From: a candidate division KSB1 bacterium
Lineage (GTDB): Bacteria > Zhuqueibacterota > Zhuqueibacteria > Oleimicrobiales > Geothermoviventaceae
Assembly (NCBI GenBank): GCA_034506315.1
Contig: JAPDPT010000002.1
Location: forward strand, 62,001 to 126,000
Length of the DNA: 64,000 bases
Reading direction: 5' to 3'
A program made the translations under genes and the position numbers. Positions 36,619-44,961 of the stretch are shown one piece after another (within the stretch, counting starts at the first letter, position 1; every line of letters starts with the position of its first letter). Below the pieces are notes generated by a model. It was not told the DNA's origin and ran no database searches. It worked only from the letters and a program-made list of their open reading frames with translations.

Positions 36619-37691
36619 ACATACTCCTTAGCCTGTTCCTCACCGATCAGCACTCGATAGGCGCCCAGGGCCAGGGCCTCCATCTCCATTTCGCCGGGGA
36701 AGACAAAGACGGGCGCCAGAAAGGAGACGCGATCGCGGATCCATCCCACGAAGAGCTCAGAATGGGCGACGCCACCGGTGAGCACGATGGCATCCACCTT
36801 GCCGGCCACCACCGTGCTCAGCGCACCGATCTCCTTGGCCACCTGGTAGGCCATGCCCTCGTAGACCAGACGCCACCATGGGTCCCCGGCCAGAGCTCGG
36901 CGCTCGACCTCGCGCATGTCGTTGGTCCCAAGGTACGCGACCACGCCCCCCTGGCCCTTATTCTTGCGAAGCATCTCCTCCCGGGTGTACTTCCCGGAGA
37001 AACAGAGCCGGATAAGATCGCCCACCGGCAGGCTCCCCGTGCGCTCCGGGGTGTAGGGCCCTTCCCCGTCGAGCCCGTTGTTGACATCGACCACCCGTCC
37101 CTGCCTATGGAGCCCTACCGTGATCCCGCCTCCCATATGGGCGACGATCACATTGACCTCGTTGTACTTCTTGCCGAGCTTCTCCGCCGCCTTGCGGTCC
37201 ACAGCCTTCTGGTTCAAGGCGTGGAAGATGCTCTTGCGGGGCAACTCCGGGAGGCCTGAGAGACGCGCGATCTCCTCCATCTCATCCACCACCACCGGAT
37301 CCACGATAAACGCCGGGATGCCCCGCTTCCGACTGAGATTCCAGGCGATAATGGCCCCCAGGTTGCTGGCGTGCTCACCGTAGCGCGCCTCGAGCAGCTC
37401 CTGCACCATCTTCTCATTGATCCGATAGGTCCCTCCCTCGAGGGGATGGAGGAGTCCGCCGCGGGCTACAATGGCATCGAAGCCGTCTTGCTCAAAGCCG
37501 TTGCGCGCCAAGGATTCCTCGATCACCCGCACCCGCAGGGGATACTGGTCGGTCACGCGCGGGAAACGGGCCAGCTCCTCCGCCGAGTGGTACAGAGTCT
37601 CGGAGTGGATCTCCTCCCTTCCTCTGAACACGGAAAGCTTGGTCGAAGTGCTGCCCGGGTTGATCACAAGAATCTGCGGCTCCTTGCCCAT
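36615..37691 (-). CDS. buk: Butyrate kinase
   Basis: Acetokinase-family enzyme making ATP from acyl phosphate. The 358 aa start MGKEPQILVINPGSTSTKLSVF, then VARGGLLHPLEGGTY, IVAHMGGGITVGLH and IVLTGGVAHSELFV, the motifs of butyrate or branched-chain acid kinases. Start ATG 37691 has a GGAGGT site; the frame is open upstream through the terminator below, so the longer form is excluded. Upstream are a strong promoter and a leader ending in an intrinsic terminator. Confidence 0.95.
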   Translation of the reverse strand: MGKEPQILVINPGSTSTKLSVFRGREEIHSETLYHSAEELARFPRVTDQYPLRVRVIEESLARNGFEQDGFDAIVARGGLLHPLEGGTYRINEKMVQELLEARYGEHASNLGAIIAWNLSRKRGIPAFIVDPVVVDEMEEIARLSGLPELPRKSIFHALNQKAVDRKAAEKLGKKYNEVNVIVAHMGGGITVGLHRQGRVVDVNNGLDGEGPYTPERTGSLPVGDLIRLCFSGKYTREEMLRKNKGQGGVVAYLGTNDMREVERRALAGDPWWRLVYEGMAYQVAKEIGALSTVVAGKVDAIVLTGGVAHSELFVGWIRDRVSFLAPVFVFPGEMEMEALALGAYRVLIGEEQAKEYV

Positions 37692-37726
37692 CCGACCTCC
37701 TTCTCGGCACTGAGTCCGGTTCAGGC

Positions 37727-37761
37727 AATAAAAAAGCCGCATCTCGTTGGAGATGCGGCTT
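37727..37761 (-). terminator. Intrinsic terminator between the buk promoter and the buk start
   Basis: Minus-strand perfect 12-bp stem (AAGCCGCATCTC / GAGATGCGGCTT arms) with a 4-nt loop, followed by TTTTTTATT. It ends about 35 bp before the buk ATG, so transcripts from the 37895 promoter must read through it to reach buk. Confidence 0.85.
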
Positions 37762-37860
37762 GCCCCTCGGCCCGCCACCTGGAAATCGCTATCTTCCGCA
37801 GCATCATCCGCGCGACTCGTGGTCTACCGACTGGCATCTGCCTCTGATTCCCCTTTTCTC
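37729..37860 (-). ncRNA. Candidate small RNA or attenuator leader upstream of buk
   Basis: From the predicted transcript start (about 37860) to the terminator T run (37727) there are about 130 nt without a convincing reading frame. The 5' part can form a closing helix GGGAAUC/GAUUUCC around several small hairpins (for example GGCAGAUGCC), then a linker, then the terminator. I compared it by eye with the usual riboswitches (T-box, cobalamin, c-di-GMP, ykkC, THF, fluoride, glycine, SRP and 6S RNA) and recognised none. Either it is a free-standing sRNA or the leader through which buk-ptb are attenuated. Confidence 0.4.
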
Positions 37861-37866
37861 ACCGAC

Positions 37867-37895
37867 AATATAGCCAGCCGCGGAGGCATTGTCAA
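37867..37895 (-). promoter_or_regulatory. Strong sigma-70-type promoter of the buk leader
   Basis: Perfect TTGACA (37895-37890), exactly 17 bp, TATATT (37872-37867, 5/6 match) on the minus strand. Best promoter in the window by eye. Transcript start predicted near 37860, 170 nt before the buk start. Confidence 0.65.
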
Positions 37896-38028
37896 GGTTC
37901 GCGCTGGAGGGGAAACCTGCCACGAGCGAGACGCGCCCGCATTGCCCGTGGTCTGCTATACCCTCTTGTACCGATCCCATCACCCGCGAACGTCACCTCG
38001 TGCAAACTGCTTCGGCCCCTTGACGAAG

Positions 38029-38082
38029 AAAAACCGCGTCCCAGGGCTTGAGGCCGTTCTCCCATCAGGAGCCCGGACGCGG
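38029..38082 (-). terminator. Long hairpin with T run, minus strand, upstream of the buk promoter
   Basis: Arms CCGCGTCC and GGACGCGG extended by GGGCT/AGCCC (13 pairs with a 2-nt bulge); on the minus strand it is followed by TTTTTCTTC. It looks like an intrinsic terminator for a minus-strand transcript, although no gene lies between it and purL, which starts at 38239 on the other strand. The rest of 37896-38238 holds only the possible purL promoter. Confidence 0.5.
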
Positions 38083-38107
38083 CGAGGGGATTGGACCGGC
38101 CTACCCC

Positions 38108-38136
38108 TTGCGATTGTGGGACTTTTTGGCTAAACT
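38108..38136 (+). promoter_or_regulatory. Possible purL-purQ promoter
   Basis: TTGCGA (38108-38113), 17 bp, TAAACT (38131-38136), 4/6 each. The -10 is identical to that of sppA. Would give a leader of about 95 nt. No PurR box or known purine riboswitch was recognised in it. Confidence 0.3.
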
Positions 38137-38238
38137 TATTCTTCGAGGCTTGCCAGGAACCCGAGACACTCGGACGGTAAGGGCGAGCGACGCGCGCGAG
38201 GCAATCGTTGGCGCAAGACAGCGAGCTTTTCGGCGTGG

Positions 38239-41133
38239 GTGACTTTTCAATCCGTTAGCGAGGACACGACGTTGGTCCACCGTGTGGAAATTGGTATCCG
38301 CGAGGGGTTTGTTGATCCCCACGCGGTGGGGGTTGAGCACGATATCCGCGAGCTCGGGATCACCGGTGTCCGCGGAGTCCTCTTCTACCAGGTGTACTAC
38401 CTTCTTTCGGCCGACCTGGAGGCCAGTGGGGTCCGACGGATTGCCGAGGAGCTTCTGGCCGACCCCGTAACTCAGGAATACCGCCTCGGCTCCCCCTTTC
38501 CCCCACCCGAAGGGGACCACTGGTCCGTCGAGATCGCTTACCGACCGGGGGTGATGGATCCGGTGGAGGAGTCCGCGCGCAAGGCCATCCGCGACCTCGG
38601 CATCGAGGGGGTGCAGAGCGTGAAGACGGCCCGCCGATACGTCCTCCTCGGTCACCTCACCCAGGAGGAACAGGACCTCATCGTCGACAAGGTGCTGGCA
38701 AACAAGATCATCGAGCGGCGCCTGGGCCCCCAGGACCGGATATTCTACGACCGAATCGAATACCAATTCCGGCTGATTGAGGTACCGCTCCTCCAGGCTA
38801 CGGATGAGGAGCTGATCCGCCTAAGTCGGGACGGCCAGCTCTTCCTCAATCTCACCGAGATGCGGGCCATCCAGGACTACTTCCGGCGCCTCGGACGCAA
38901 TCCCACCGATGTGGAGCTGGAGACCCTCGCCCAGACGTGGTCGGAACACTGCAGCCACAAGACCCTGAAGGGTAAGATTGAGTTCAATGGACAGGTGATC
39001 GACAATCTGCTCCGCACAACGGTGATGCGCGTTACGGAGGAGCTGGCAAAGCCCTGGTGCCTCTCGGTTTTCAAGGACAACTCGGGCGTGATCGAGTTCG
39101 ACGACGAGTACGCCGTCTGCTTCAAGGTGGAAACCCACAATCACCCCAGCGCCCTGGAGCCCTACGGCGGTGCGAATACGGGCATCGGTGGCGTGATTCG
39201 CGATCCTCTGGGTACGGGCCTTGGGGCCAAACCGATCGCCAACACCGACGTGTTTGCCTTTGGTCCTCCGGATTACCCGCGCGAGAAGCTGCCGCCGGGC
39301 GTCCTCCACCCCAAGCGGATCATGCGCGGAGTGGTGGCCGGGGTCCGCGACTACGGCAATCGCATGGGCATCCCCACGGTCAACGGGGCGATCCTTTTCG
39401 ACGAGCGCTACATCGGTAATCCCTTGGTCTATGCGGGGAACGTCGGCATCATGCCCAAGGACAAGGTCCACAAGCAGGTGGTGAGCGGCGATCTCATCGT
39501 CCTCATCGGTGGGCGCACGGGGCGCGACGGCATCCACGGCGCTACCTTCTCGTCGGGCGCCCTGACGACAGAATCCGAGGAGATCTCCAGCGGAGCCGTT
39601 CAGATCGGCAACCCGATCACAGAGAAAAAAGTGGTCGATACCCTTCTTCAGGCGCGGGATCGAGGTCTGTATCGGGCGATCACCGATTGCGGCGCTGGCG
39701 GTCTGTCCTCGGCCGTCGGTGAGCTGGCTGCCTCCACCGGGGCTGAGGTCCATCTCGAGCGAGTACCCCTCAAATACGAGGGCTTGAGTTACACCGAGAT
39801 CTGGATTTCCGAAGCCCAGGAGAGGATGGTCCTTTTTGTTCCCCCAGAGAAGCTGGACGAAGCCCTTGCCCTCTTCGCCTCCGAGGACGTGGAGGCTACG
39901 GTCATCGGCCGGGTGACGAGTGACCGCCGGCTCCGCCTCTACTACCAGGGACACCGGGTAGCCGACCTGGACATGGACTTCCTACATCACGGCCTGCCCC
40001 AGATTGTGCGCAAGGCCGAGTGGCGCCCGGTGCGACACCCGGAGCCGGACTTCCCCGACCCACAGGACCTCACCCCTCACCTGCACCGCCTGCTCTCCTC
40101 CTGGAACATCGCGTCCAAGGAGTGGGTGATTCGGCAGTACGATCATGAGGTGCAGGGGGGAAGCGTACTCAAGCCGCTTGTAGGGCGCCACGACGATGGT
40201 CCGAGCGACGCCGCCATCCTCCGTCCCCGACTCGACTCCTATCGGGGCATCATCCTGGCCAATGGAATTAACCCCAAGTATGGGGACATCGACCCCTACT
40301 GGATGGCCGCCTCGGCGATCGACGAAGCCGTGCGGCAGGTCATCGCCGTCGGGGGAAGCCGCGAGCGCCTGGCGCTCCTCGACAACTTCTGCTGGGGCGA
40401 TCCAGACAAGCCTGACCGCCTGGGCTCGCTGGTGCGTGCCGCCCAGGCCTGCTACGACGTCGCCAAAGCCTACGGGACCCCCTTCATTTCGGGAAAGGAC
40501 AGCCTCAACAACGAGTTTGCGGTAGACGGCGATTCGATCGCCATCCCCGGAACCCTCCTCATCTCCGCCCTGGCGGTCATGCCCGATGTGCGCAAGGCCG
40601 TGTCGATGGACCTCAAAGAGCCGGGCAATCTCCTGTACGTGGTCGGAGTCACCCGTCCCGAACTGGGTGGGTCCCACTACTGGTCCCTCTGGGGATACGT
40701 GGGCAATTCCGTGCCCAAGGTAGATCTGGAGCTGGCCCCGCGTATCTTCGATGCGCTCTCGGCCGCCACCGCACAGGGCCTGGTCCGGGCCTGCCACGAC
40801 TGCTCCGAAGGCGGGTTAGGAGTAGCTCTGGCGGAAATGGCCTTCGCGGGTGGCCTCGGAGCTGCGGTCGATCTCCGCAAGGTGCCGACCGAGGGCGACG
40901 TGCACCGAAACGACTGGATCCTCTTCGCGGAAAGCAACACCCGGTTCGTCGTGGAGATCCGACCCGACGCACGCGACCGTTTCGAACGCCTCCTCCGTGG
41001 AATCCCCTACGCCTGCATCGGATGGGTAACGAGCGAAGGGACGCTGCGGATCACGGGCCTCCATGGGCGGCCGGTGGTGGAGGAAAACGTTGACGCACTG
41101 AAGGAAAGCTGGCAGAGACCCTTCCGCTGGTAG
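38239..41133 (+). CDS. purL: Phosphoribosylformylglycinamidine synthase, PurL with two N-terminal PurS-like domains
   Basis: FGAM synthase, fourth step of purine synthesis. 964 aa. Residues 13-95 and 96-175 are two PurS-like repeats (RVEIGIREGFVDPHAVGVEHDIRELGI and SVEIAYRPGVMDPVEESARKAIRDLGI), then a linker and two AIRS-like halves with TWSEHCSHKT, THNHPSALEPYGGANTG, DCGAGGLSSAVGE and, in the second half, DNFCWGDP, FISGKDSLNNE and HDCSEGGLGVA. There is no glutaminase domain; purQ supplies it 5 bp downstream. So it is intermediate between the PurS+PurL+PurQ form and the 1300-aa E. coli form. Start: GTG 38239 as given; a TTG at 38272 with a GAGG site 8 bases upstream may be the true one. Confidence 0.93.
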   Translation: MTFQSVSEDTTLVHRVEIGIREGFVDPHAVGVEHDIRELGITGVRGVLFYQVYYLLSADLEASGVRRIAEELLADPVTQEYRLGSPFPPPEGDHWSVEIAYRPGVMDPVEESARKAIRDLGIEGVQSVKTARRYVLLGHLTQEEQDLIVDKVLANKIIERRLGPQDRIFYDRIEYQFRLIEVPLLQATDEELIRLSRDGQLFLNLTEMRAIQDYFRRLGRNPTDVELETLAQTWSEHCSHKTLKGKIEFNGQVIDNLLRTTVMRVTEELAKPWCLSVFKDNSGVIEFDDEYAVCFKVETHNHPSALEPYGGANTGIGGVIRDPLGTGLGAKPIANTDVFAFGPPDYPREKLPPGVLHPKRIMRGVVAGVRDYGNRMGIPTVNGAILFDERYIGNPLVYAGNVGIMPKDKVHKQVVSGDLIVLIGGRTGRDGIHGATFSSGALTTESEEISSGAVQIGNPITEKKVVDTLLQARDRGLYRAITDCGAGGLSSAVGELAASTGAEVHLERVPLKYEGLSYTEIWISEAQERMVLFVPPEKLDEALALFASEDVEATVIGRVTSDRRLRLYYQGHRVADLDMDFLHHGLPQIVRKAEWRPVRHPEPDFPDPQDLTPHLHRLLSSWNIASKEWVIRQYDHEVQGGSVLKPLVGRHDDGPSDAAILRPRLDSYRGIILANGINPKYGDIDPYWMAASAIDEAVRQVIAVGGSRERLALLDNFCWGDPDKPDRLGSLVRAAQACYDVAKAYGTPFISGKDSLNNEFAVDGDSIAIPGTLLISALAVMPDVRKAVSMDLKEPGNLLYVVGVTRPELGGSHYWSLWGYVGNSVPKVDLELAPRIFDALSAATAQGLVRACHDCSEGGLGVALAEMAFAGGLGAAVDLRKVPTEGDVHRNDWILFAESNTRFVVEIRPDARDRFERLLRGIPYACIGWVTSEGTLRITGLHGRPVVEENVDALKESWQRPFRW

Positions 41134-41138
41134 ACGCA

Positions 41139-41933
41139 ATGGCGAGAGAAATCCGGGTCCTTGTTCTGAGAGCGGCGGGAAGCAATTGCGACTGGGAAAC
41201 GGCCCATGCCTTCCAGTTGGCGGGCGCACAGGCGGAGCTCGTGCACGTCAATCGGCTCGCGGAAGACTCGAAGAGGCTCGATCGCTACCACATTCTGGCT
41301 ATTCCCGGTGGCTTCACCTACGGCGACGATGTCTCCGCCGGCAAGATCCTGGCCAACGAACTCAAGTACAAGCTCGGCGAACAGGTACAGCGCTTTGTGG
41401 ACGAAGGGAAACTGGTGCTCGGCATTTGCAATGGCTTCCAGGTACTGGTCAAAGCCGGCCTGCTCCCCTATGGCCGTATCCGGGACGGTCGACAGCTGGT
41501 CACCCTGACCTTTAACGACTCCGGGAGGTTCGAGGACCGCTGGGTCTACCTCAAGCCGGATCCCTCATCCCCTTGCGTCTTCACCCGAGGCATGGAGCAC
41601 ACCATCACCCTTCCTGTAGCCCACGCGGAGGGGAAGTTCGTCCCGGCTGACTCCGGTGTGCTGGAATTGCTGGAGGCAAATCACCAAATCGTCTTCCGCT
41701 ACGTGGGTCCCAACGGCGGCCCAGCTCCGTACCCCTGGAATCCCAATGGCTCCATTGGGGATGTGGCTGGCATCTGCGACCCCACGGGGCGCATCTTCGG
41801 CCTTATGCCCCATCCGGAGCGCCACGTGGATCCCACCCACCACCCGCGCTGGACACGGGAAGGGCTGCGGACCGAGGGTGACGGGCTGGCCATCTTTCGC
41901 CACGCCGTCCAGTACGCGCGGGAAGAGCTTTAG
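41139..41933 (+). CDS. purQ: Phosphoribosylformylglycinamidine synthase glutaminase subunit
   Basis: Class I glutamine amidotransferase that feeds ammonia to PurL. 264 aa: VLVLRAAGSNCDWETAHAF, the oxyanion-strand IPGGFTYGDDVSAG, the nucleophile Cys in LGICNGFQVL (about residue 96) and the His-Glu pair in GLMPHPERHVDP. Longer than the 220-230 aa PurQ of Bacillus and with an extra segment (FTRGMEHTITLPVAHAEGKF), like the glutaminase domain of large PurL. It follows purL by 5 bp. Confidence 0.95.
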   Translation: MAREIRVLVLRAAGSNCDWETAHAFQLAGAQAELVHVNRLAEDSKRLDRYHILAIPGGFTYGDDVSAGKILANELKYKLGEQVQRFVDEGKLVLGICNGFQVLVKAGLLPYGRIRDGRQLVTLTFNDSGRFEDRWVYLKPDPSSPCVFTRGMEHTITLPVAHAEGKFVPADSGVLELLEANHQIVFRYVGPNGGPAPYPWNPNGSIGDVAGICDPTGRIFGLMPHPERHVDPTHHPRWTREGLRTEGDGLAIFRHAVQYAREEL

Positions 41934-42223
41934 CGAACGCGCCCCTGCCGGCAAGCCTCGCGGCCCAGCCACACAGAGCTATCCCTATGCAGTCGATGAG
42001 AGGTCCTTCCCGTCAGGAGGCTCATCCCCGGACGGGATCCATTGGCCCCGCGCCTCATCCGGCCAAAGTGGAAGGACCCGCCTCAAGAGGCCGGTAAGCG
42101 GGAGAGAGTCTCGTCGGGGCCGACGCCGAGTCGCACGTCGCACCTCCGGGGATGCCGGGCCCCGAAACGCGCCCGAAGCGTTGCGGGCCGGAGCAGGGGT
42201 TCTTCTGCCCACTGATGAGGCCG

Positions 42224-42931
42224 CTACTGCTGGCGGGCGTATTTCTGGAGGAACGCGTGGTAGTTGTGAATAAACAGCCGCCGTCCTACGCGCTTGATGT
42301 CCCCCTTGCTTTCGAGGTACTTGAGGGCACGGCTGGCCGTTTCGCGGGCCGTTCCAGCCATATTGGCGAGGTCGCGCTGCAGAGGGAGACGCGGGATCAC
42401 CACGGTCGGCCCCAGCGATCTCCCTGTCCTTTCAGCCAGGCGCACCAGCGTGGCGGCCACGCGGCCGAGGGCATCCTGGAGGGTGAGCGTGGAGATTTGC
42501 TGGTCGCAGGCTCGGATGCGGGCCGCCAGCTCGCGCAGCAAACTGACCGCAATGCCCGGCCGGCGGTTGAGCAGCGCCAGGAAGTCCGGGCGTCGCAGCG
42601 TGAGGAGATCCGTATCCTCCAGCGCAACCACGGAGGCGGAGCGGGCCTTTCCGTCCAGAAGGGCCATCTCGCCGAAAAAGTCGCCGTCCCGGAGGATGGC
42701 CAGCACCACCTCGCGACCGTCGGGGGCAATGTGGGTTACCTTCACCTGGCCCCGCACGATCAGGAAGAAGGTGCTCCCCTGTTCCTCCTCGGCGACGATC
42801 ACCGTCCCGCGCCGGACGGTCAGGCGGCTGCACAGGGAGGCGACCTCCGCCAGCTCCGACGGGCTCAGATCGGAGAAAAGGGGAACGGCCTTCAGGAGCG
42901 CGTCGCTGTCTACGGTCGTCAAGCCTATCAC
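42224..42931 (-). CDS. Crp/Fnr family transcription regulator
   Basis: Cyclic-nucleotide-binding domain (residues 10-125: LFSDLSPSELAEVASLC, the GTVIVAEEEQGSTFFLIVRGQVKV barrel, GDFFGEMALLDGKARSASVVA phosphate-binding cassette) followed by a winged helix-turn-helix (RDLANMAGTARETASRALKYLESKGDIK). The GEMALL...RSASV cassette retains the Arg and Glu of cAMP binders, so cyclic-nucleotide response is plausible. No FNR cysteines. Start GTG 42931 or TTG three codons on (better ribosome site GAGAGGTG). The 290-bp gap to purQ (41934-42223), between convergent genes, shows nothing certain. Targets unknown. Confidence 0.9.
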   Translation of the reverse strand: MIGLTTVDSDALLKAVPLFSDLSPSELAEVASLCSRLTVRRGTVIVAEEEQGSTFFLIVRGQVKVTHIAPDGREVVLAILRDGDFFGEMALLDGKARSASVVALEDTDLLTLRRPDFLALLNRRPGIAVSLLRELAARIRACDQQISTLTLQDALGRVAATLVRLAERTGRSLGPTVVIPRLPLQRDLANMAGTARETASRALKYLESKGDIKRVGRRLFIHNYHAFLQKYARQQ

Positions 42932-42943
42932 CTCTCGGCGCCT

Positions 42944-44113
42944 TCAGAAAAGGCGCGTCCTTCGCGTTTCGGTGAGATGCCGGTACAGCCCTTCCAATTC
43001 CCCGAGCATCCGCTGGAGGTCGAACCGCTCGCGGGCCTGTGTCAGTGCCGCGGCCGCCATTCGCTCCCTCAGATCGGCGTCGCGCGCAAGCTCCAAGACC
43101 CGGGCCGCCAAGGCGTCGACGTCCGTCGGTGAGACCGTCCACCCCGTCACGCCGTCCTCTACCACATCGAGGACGCCGTCGCAGTTGCTCGTGACGACGG
43201 GGAGCCCCGCAGCCATGGCCTCGATCAGGACGAGCCCAAAGGCCTCCGCGTGGGAAGGAAACACGAACACGTCCATGGCGGAGAGGACTCGCGGAACATC
43301 GCTGCGAAAACCGGTGAGGCAGATGCGCTCGCGGGCGCTCGATTCCCGCCAGCGCCTGCGGATGACTTCGGCCTTTTCCTCTTCTCCAACCGTTTCGCCG
43401 CCCACGATCAGAAAGCGGGCGTGAGGGAGCTCCGCCGCCACCCTCTCGGCCATGGCGATGAACTCCAGGTGTCCTTTGTGGGGCTCCAGGCGCCCAAGGA
43501 TCCCGGCGACAAAGTGATGCCTCTCCAGTCCCAGCTCCCGGCGCACCTGATCCCGCTCTGCGCGAGCCGCCTGGAAGGCATCCACGTCGACCCCGTGGTA
43601 CAGAACCCGGATCTTGCGCTGGGGAAGCGGGTGAGTTTCCTGCAGGTTTCGCGCGATCACCTGCGAGATGGCTATGGCCTGATCCACGCGTCGATAGAGG
43701 TAGGCGTGCAGAGGATCCCGCTTGGGACGCCGGGTGCCGATGTGCTTGGTGAAAACGAGGGGCACCCCTGGCAGTCCCCACAGCGCCGGAACAATAACCC
43801 ACAGGTCTCTTGAGTAATGGACGTGAACGACGTCGGGCCTGAAGGCTCGCAGAAGCTGTGCGGCTCGAAAGACGCTCCGCAGAGCCACGTAGCCTGGAAC
43901 AGAAAGGTCTGCCACCTTCGTAGGGGTAGCACTGGCCAGCCGCGAGCCAGGGCTACACAGCAGGACCACCTGGTGGCCTCGGCGTGCCAGCTCACGGCTG
44001 AGATGCGCCACGTGCATCTCCATCCCGCCCCACGCGCGGGATGAGCAGACCTGGACAATGCGAAGGGGCGGGGCGCTTAGACCCGCCGCGCCAGTGCGTC
44101 CAGCTCCTGCCAC
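42944..44113 (-). CDS. GT4 family glycosyltransferase
   Basis: GT-B fold sugar transferase. IVQVCSSRAWGGMEMHVAHLSRELARRGHQVVLL at the N-terminus (donor/acceptor loop), GRLEPHKGHLEFI, and the EX7E motif in FPSHAEAFGLVLIEAMAAGLPVV near the C-terminus are diagnostic. It probably builds a surface polysaccharide or glycolipid. The start is unclear: homology begins around 44080 but the codons there are CTA and CTT, so I use GTG 44113 (389 aa), which overlaps the PlsC-like gene by 37 bp; the ATG at the GGMEM segment would remove the first motif. Confidence 0.85.
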   Translation of the reverse strand: MAGAGRTGAAGLSAPPLRIVQVCSSRAWGGMEMHVAHLSRELARRGHQVVLLCSPGSRLASATPTKVADLSVPGYVALRSVFRAAQLLRAFRPDVVHVHYSRDLWVIVPALWGLPGVPLVFTKHIGTRRPKRDPLHAYLYRRVDQAIAISQVIARNLQETHPLPQRKIRVLYHGVDVDAFQAARAERDQVRRELGLERHHFVAGILGRLEPHKGHLEFIAMAERVAAELPHARFLIVGGETVGEEEKAEVIRRRWRESSARERICLTGFRSDVPRVLSAMDVFVFPSHAEAFGLVLIEAMAAGLPVVTSNCDGVLDVVEDGVTGWTVSPTDVDALAARVLELARDADLRERMAAAALTQARERFDLQRMLGELEGLYRHLTETRRTRLF

Positions 44114-44781
44114 AGTTCGTAGACCTTGGCCATTACGTACTCGGCTTGTCGTTGGAGTTCCTCTCGGCGGTCGCCGCCTTCTCCGATCTCTGGAAGCCAG
44201 ATCGGAGCCCCCACTTTCACGCGGATCTTCCGAGGCAGAGGGAAAAGGCTGTGCGGAGGGAGGACCCGATTGGTGCCCCAGATCGCCACGGGCACCACGG
44301 GGCAACGCACGGCCTGGACCATGCGCACAAATCCGGTGCGAGGCTTCGGAGGAGGCTCGTCCCAGCGACGCCGGCGGGTGCCTTCAGGCGCAATGAAGAG
44401 CACATCGCCCTGGCGGAGCACCCCGAGGGCCCGCTCAAAAGCGCGGCGGTCCAGAGCTCCCCTCCGGACCGGGAACATGTACACCAGGCGCATCCATTGA
44501 CCCAGGATCGGAATCTTGAAGAGGGAGTCCTTGACCATGACGTGTACGCGGCGGCGTACGCAGAGCGCGGAGGCAATCACGTCCATGTGGCTCTGGTGAT
44601 TCACGACCGCGACGAACGGCCCGGTCCGGGGCATGTTCTCCACGCCGTATACCTCTGCCCGGTTGTAGATCCGACCGAAAAGCTTGAACGCGTAAAGTCC
44701 CGACCAGTAAAGGCCCTCTCGCAGCCAAAAGATCAGGCGTTCAAGCCATCGCGGAACTCGCCTTCCCTCCCGCCGGGCCAT
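44077..44781 (-). CDS. 1-acylglycerol-3-phosphate O-acyltransferase (PlsC-like)
   Basis: Membrane-associated acyltransferase with the HX4D catalytic motif in VVNHQSHMDVIAS (residues about 65-77), the glycerol-phosphate motif FPVRRGALDRRAFERAL, the FIAPEGTRRR block and VPVAIWGTNRVLPP. 234 aa with an N-terminal hydrophobic segment (LIFWLREGLYWSGLYAFKLFG). Likely makes phosphatidic acid or acylates a related lipid. Strong GGAGGGAGAGGT ribosome site. Directly upstream of the glycosyltransferase, suggesting an envelope-lipid module. Confidence 0.9.
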   Translation of the reverse strand: MARREGRRVPRWLERLIFWLREGLYWSGLYAFKLFGRIYNRAEVYGVENMPRTGPFVAVVNHQSHMDVIASALCVRRRVHVMVKDSLFKIPILGQWMRLVYMFPVRRGALDRRAFERALGVLRQGDVLFIAPEGTRRRRWDEPPPKPRTGFVRMVQAVRCPVVPVAIWGTNRVLPPHSLFPLPRKIRVKVGAPIWLPEIGEGGDRREELQRQAEYVMAKVYELWQELDALARRV

Positions 44782-44924
44782 TCTGCACCTCTCCCTCCTT
44801 GAACACAGTCCGCTTTCCCTTCGCCCGCTCCATCCCTCCCCCGCTTCAATGCGCGTGCACCGCCGACCCCAAGCCGGGGTTTCGCTGGACTGAACTCCCT
44901 TCCCCCGGGCGGAGCGAAGTTAGG

Positions 44925-44960
44925 CCCGGGCGAGGAAAAAAACAAGCGGCCTCGTCCGGG
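44925..44960 (-). terminator. Possible terminator after the UroD-family gene
   Basis: Immediately after the UroD-family stop, arms CCCGG-A-CGAGG and CCTCG-C-CCGGG (10 pairs, one mismatch) enclose a loop containing seven T. The T run is in the loop, not after the stem, so function as terminator is doubtful. Confidence 0.3.
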
Positions 44961-44961
44961 T

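Noticed and set aside
37727-37860. T-box, cobalamin, c-di-GMP or other standard riboswitch upstream of buk
   Set aside because: None of their conserved sequence blocks is present; kept only as an unassigned leader RNA.
38029-38136. Purine or PRPP riboswitch in the purL leader
   Set aside because: The hairpin has its T run on the opposite strand and no ykkC or purine aptamer core is seen.
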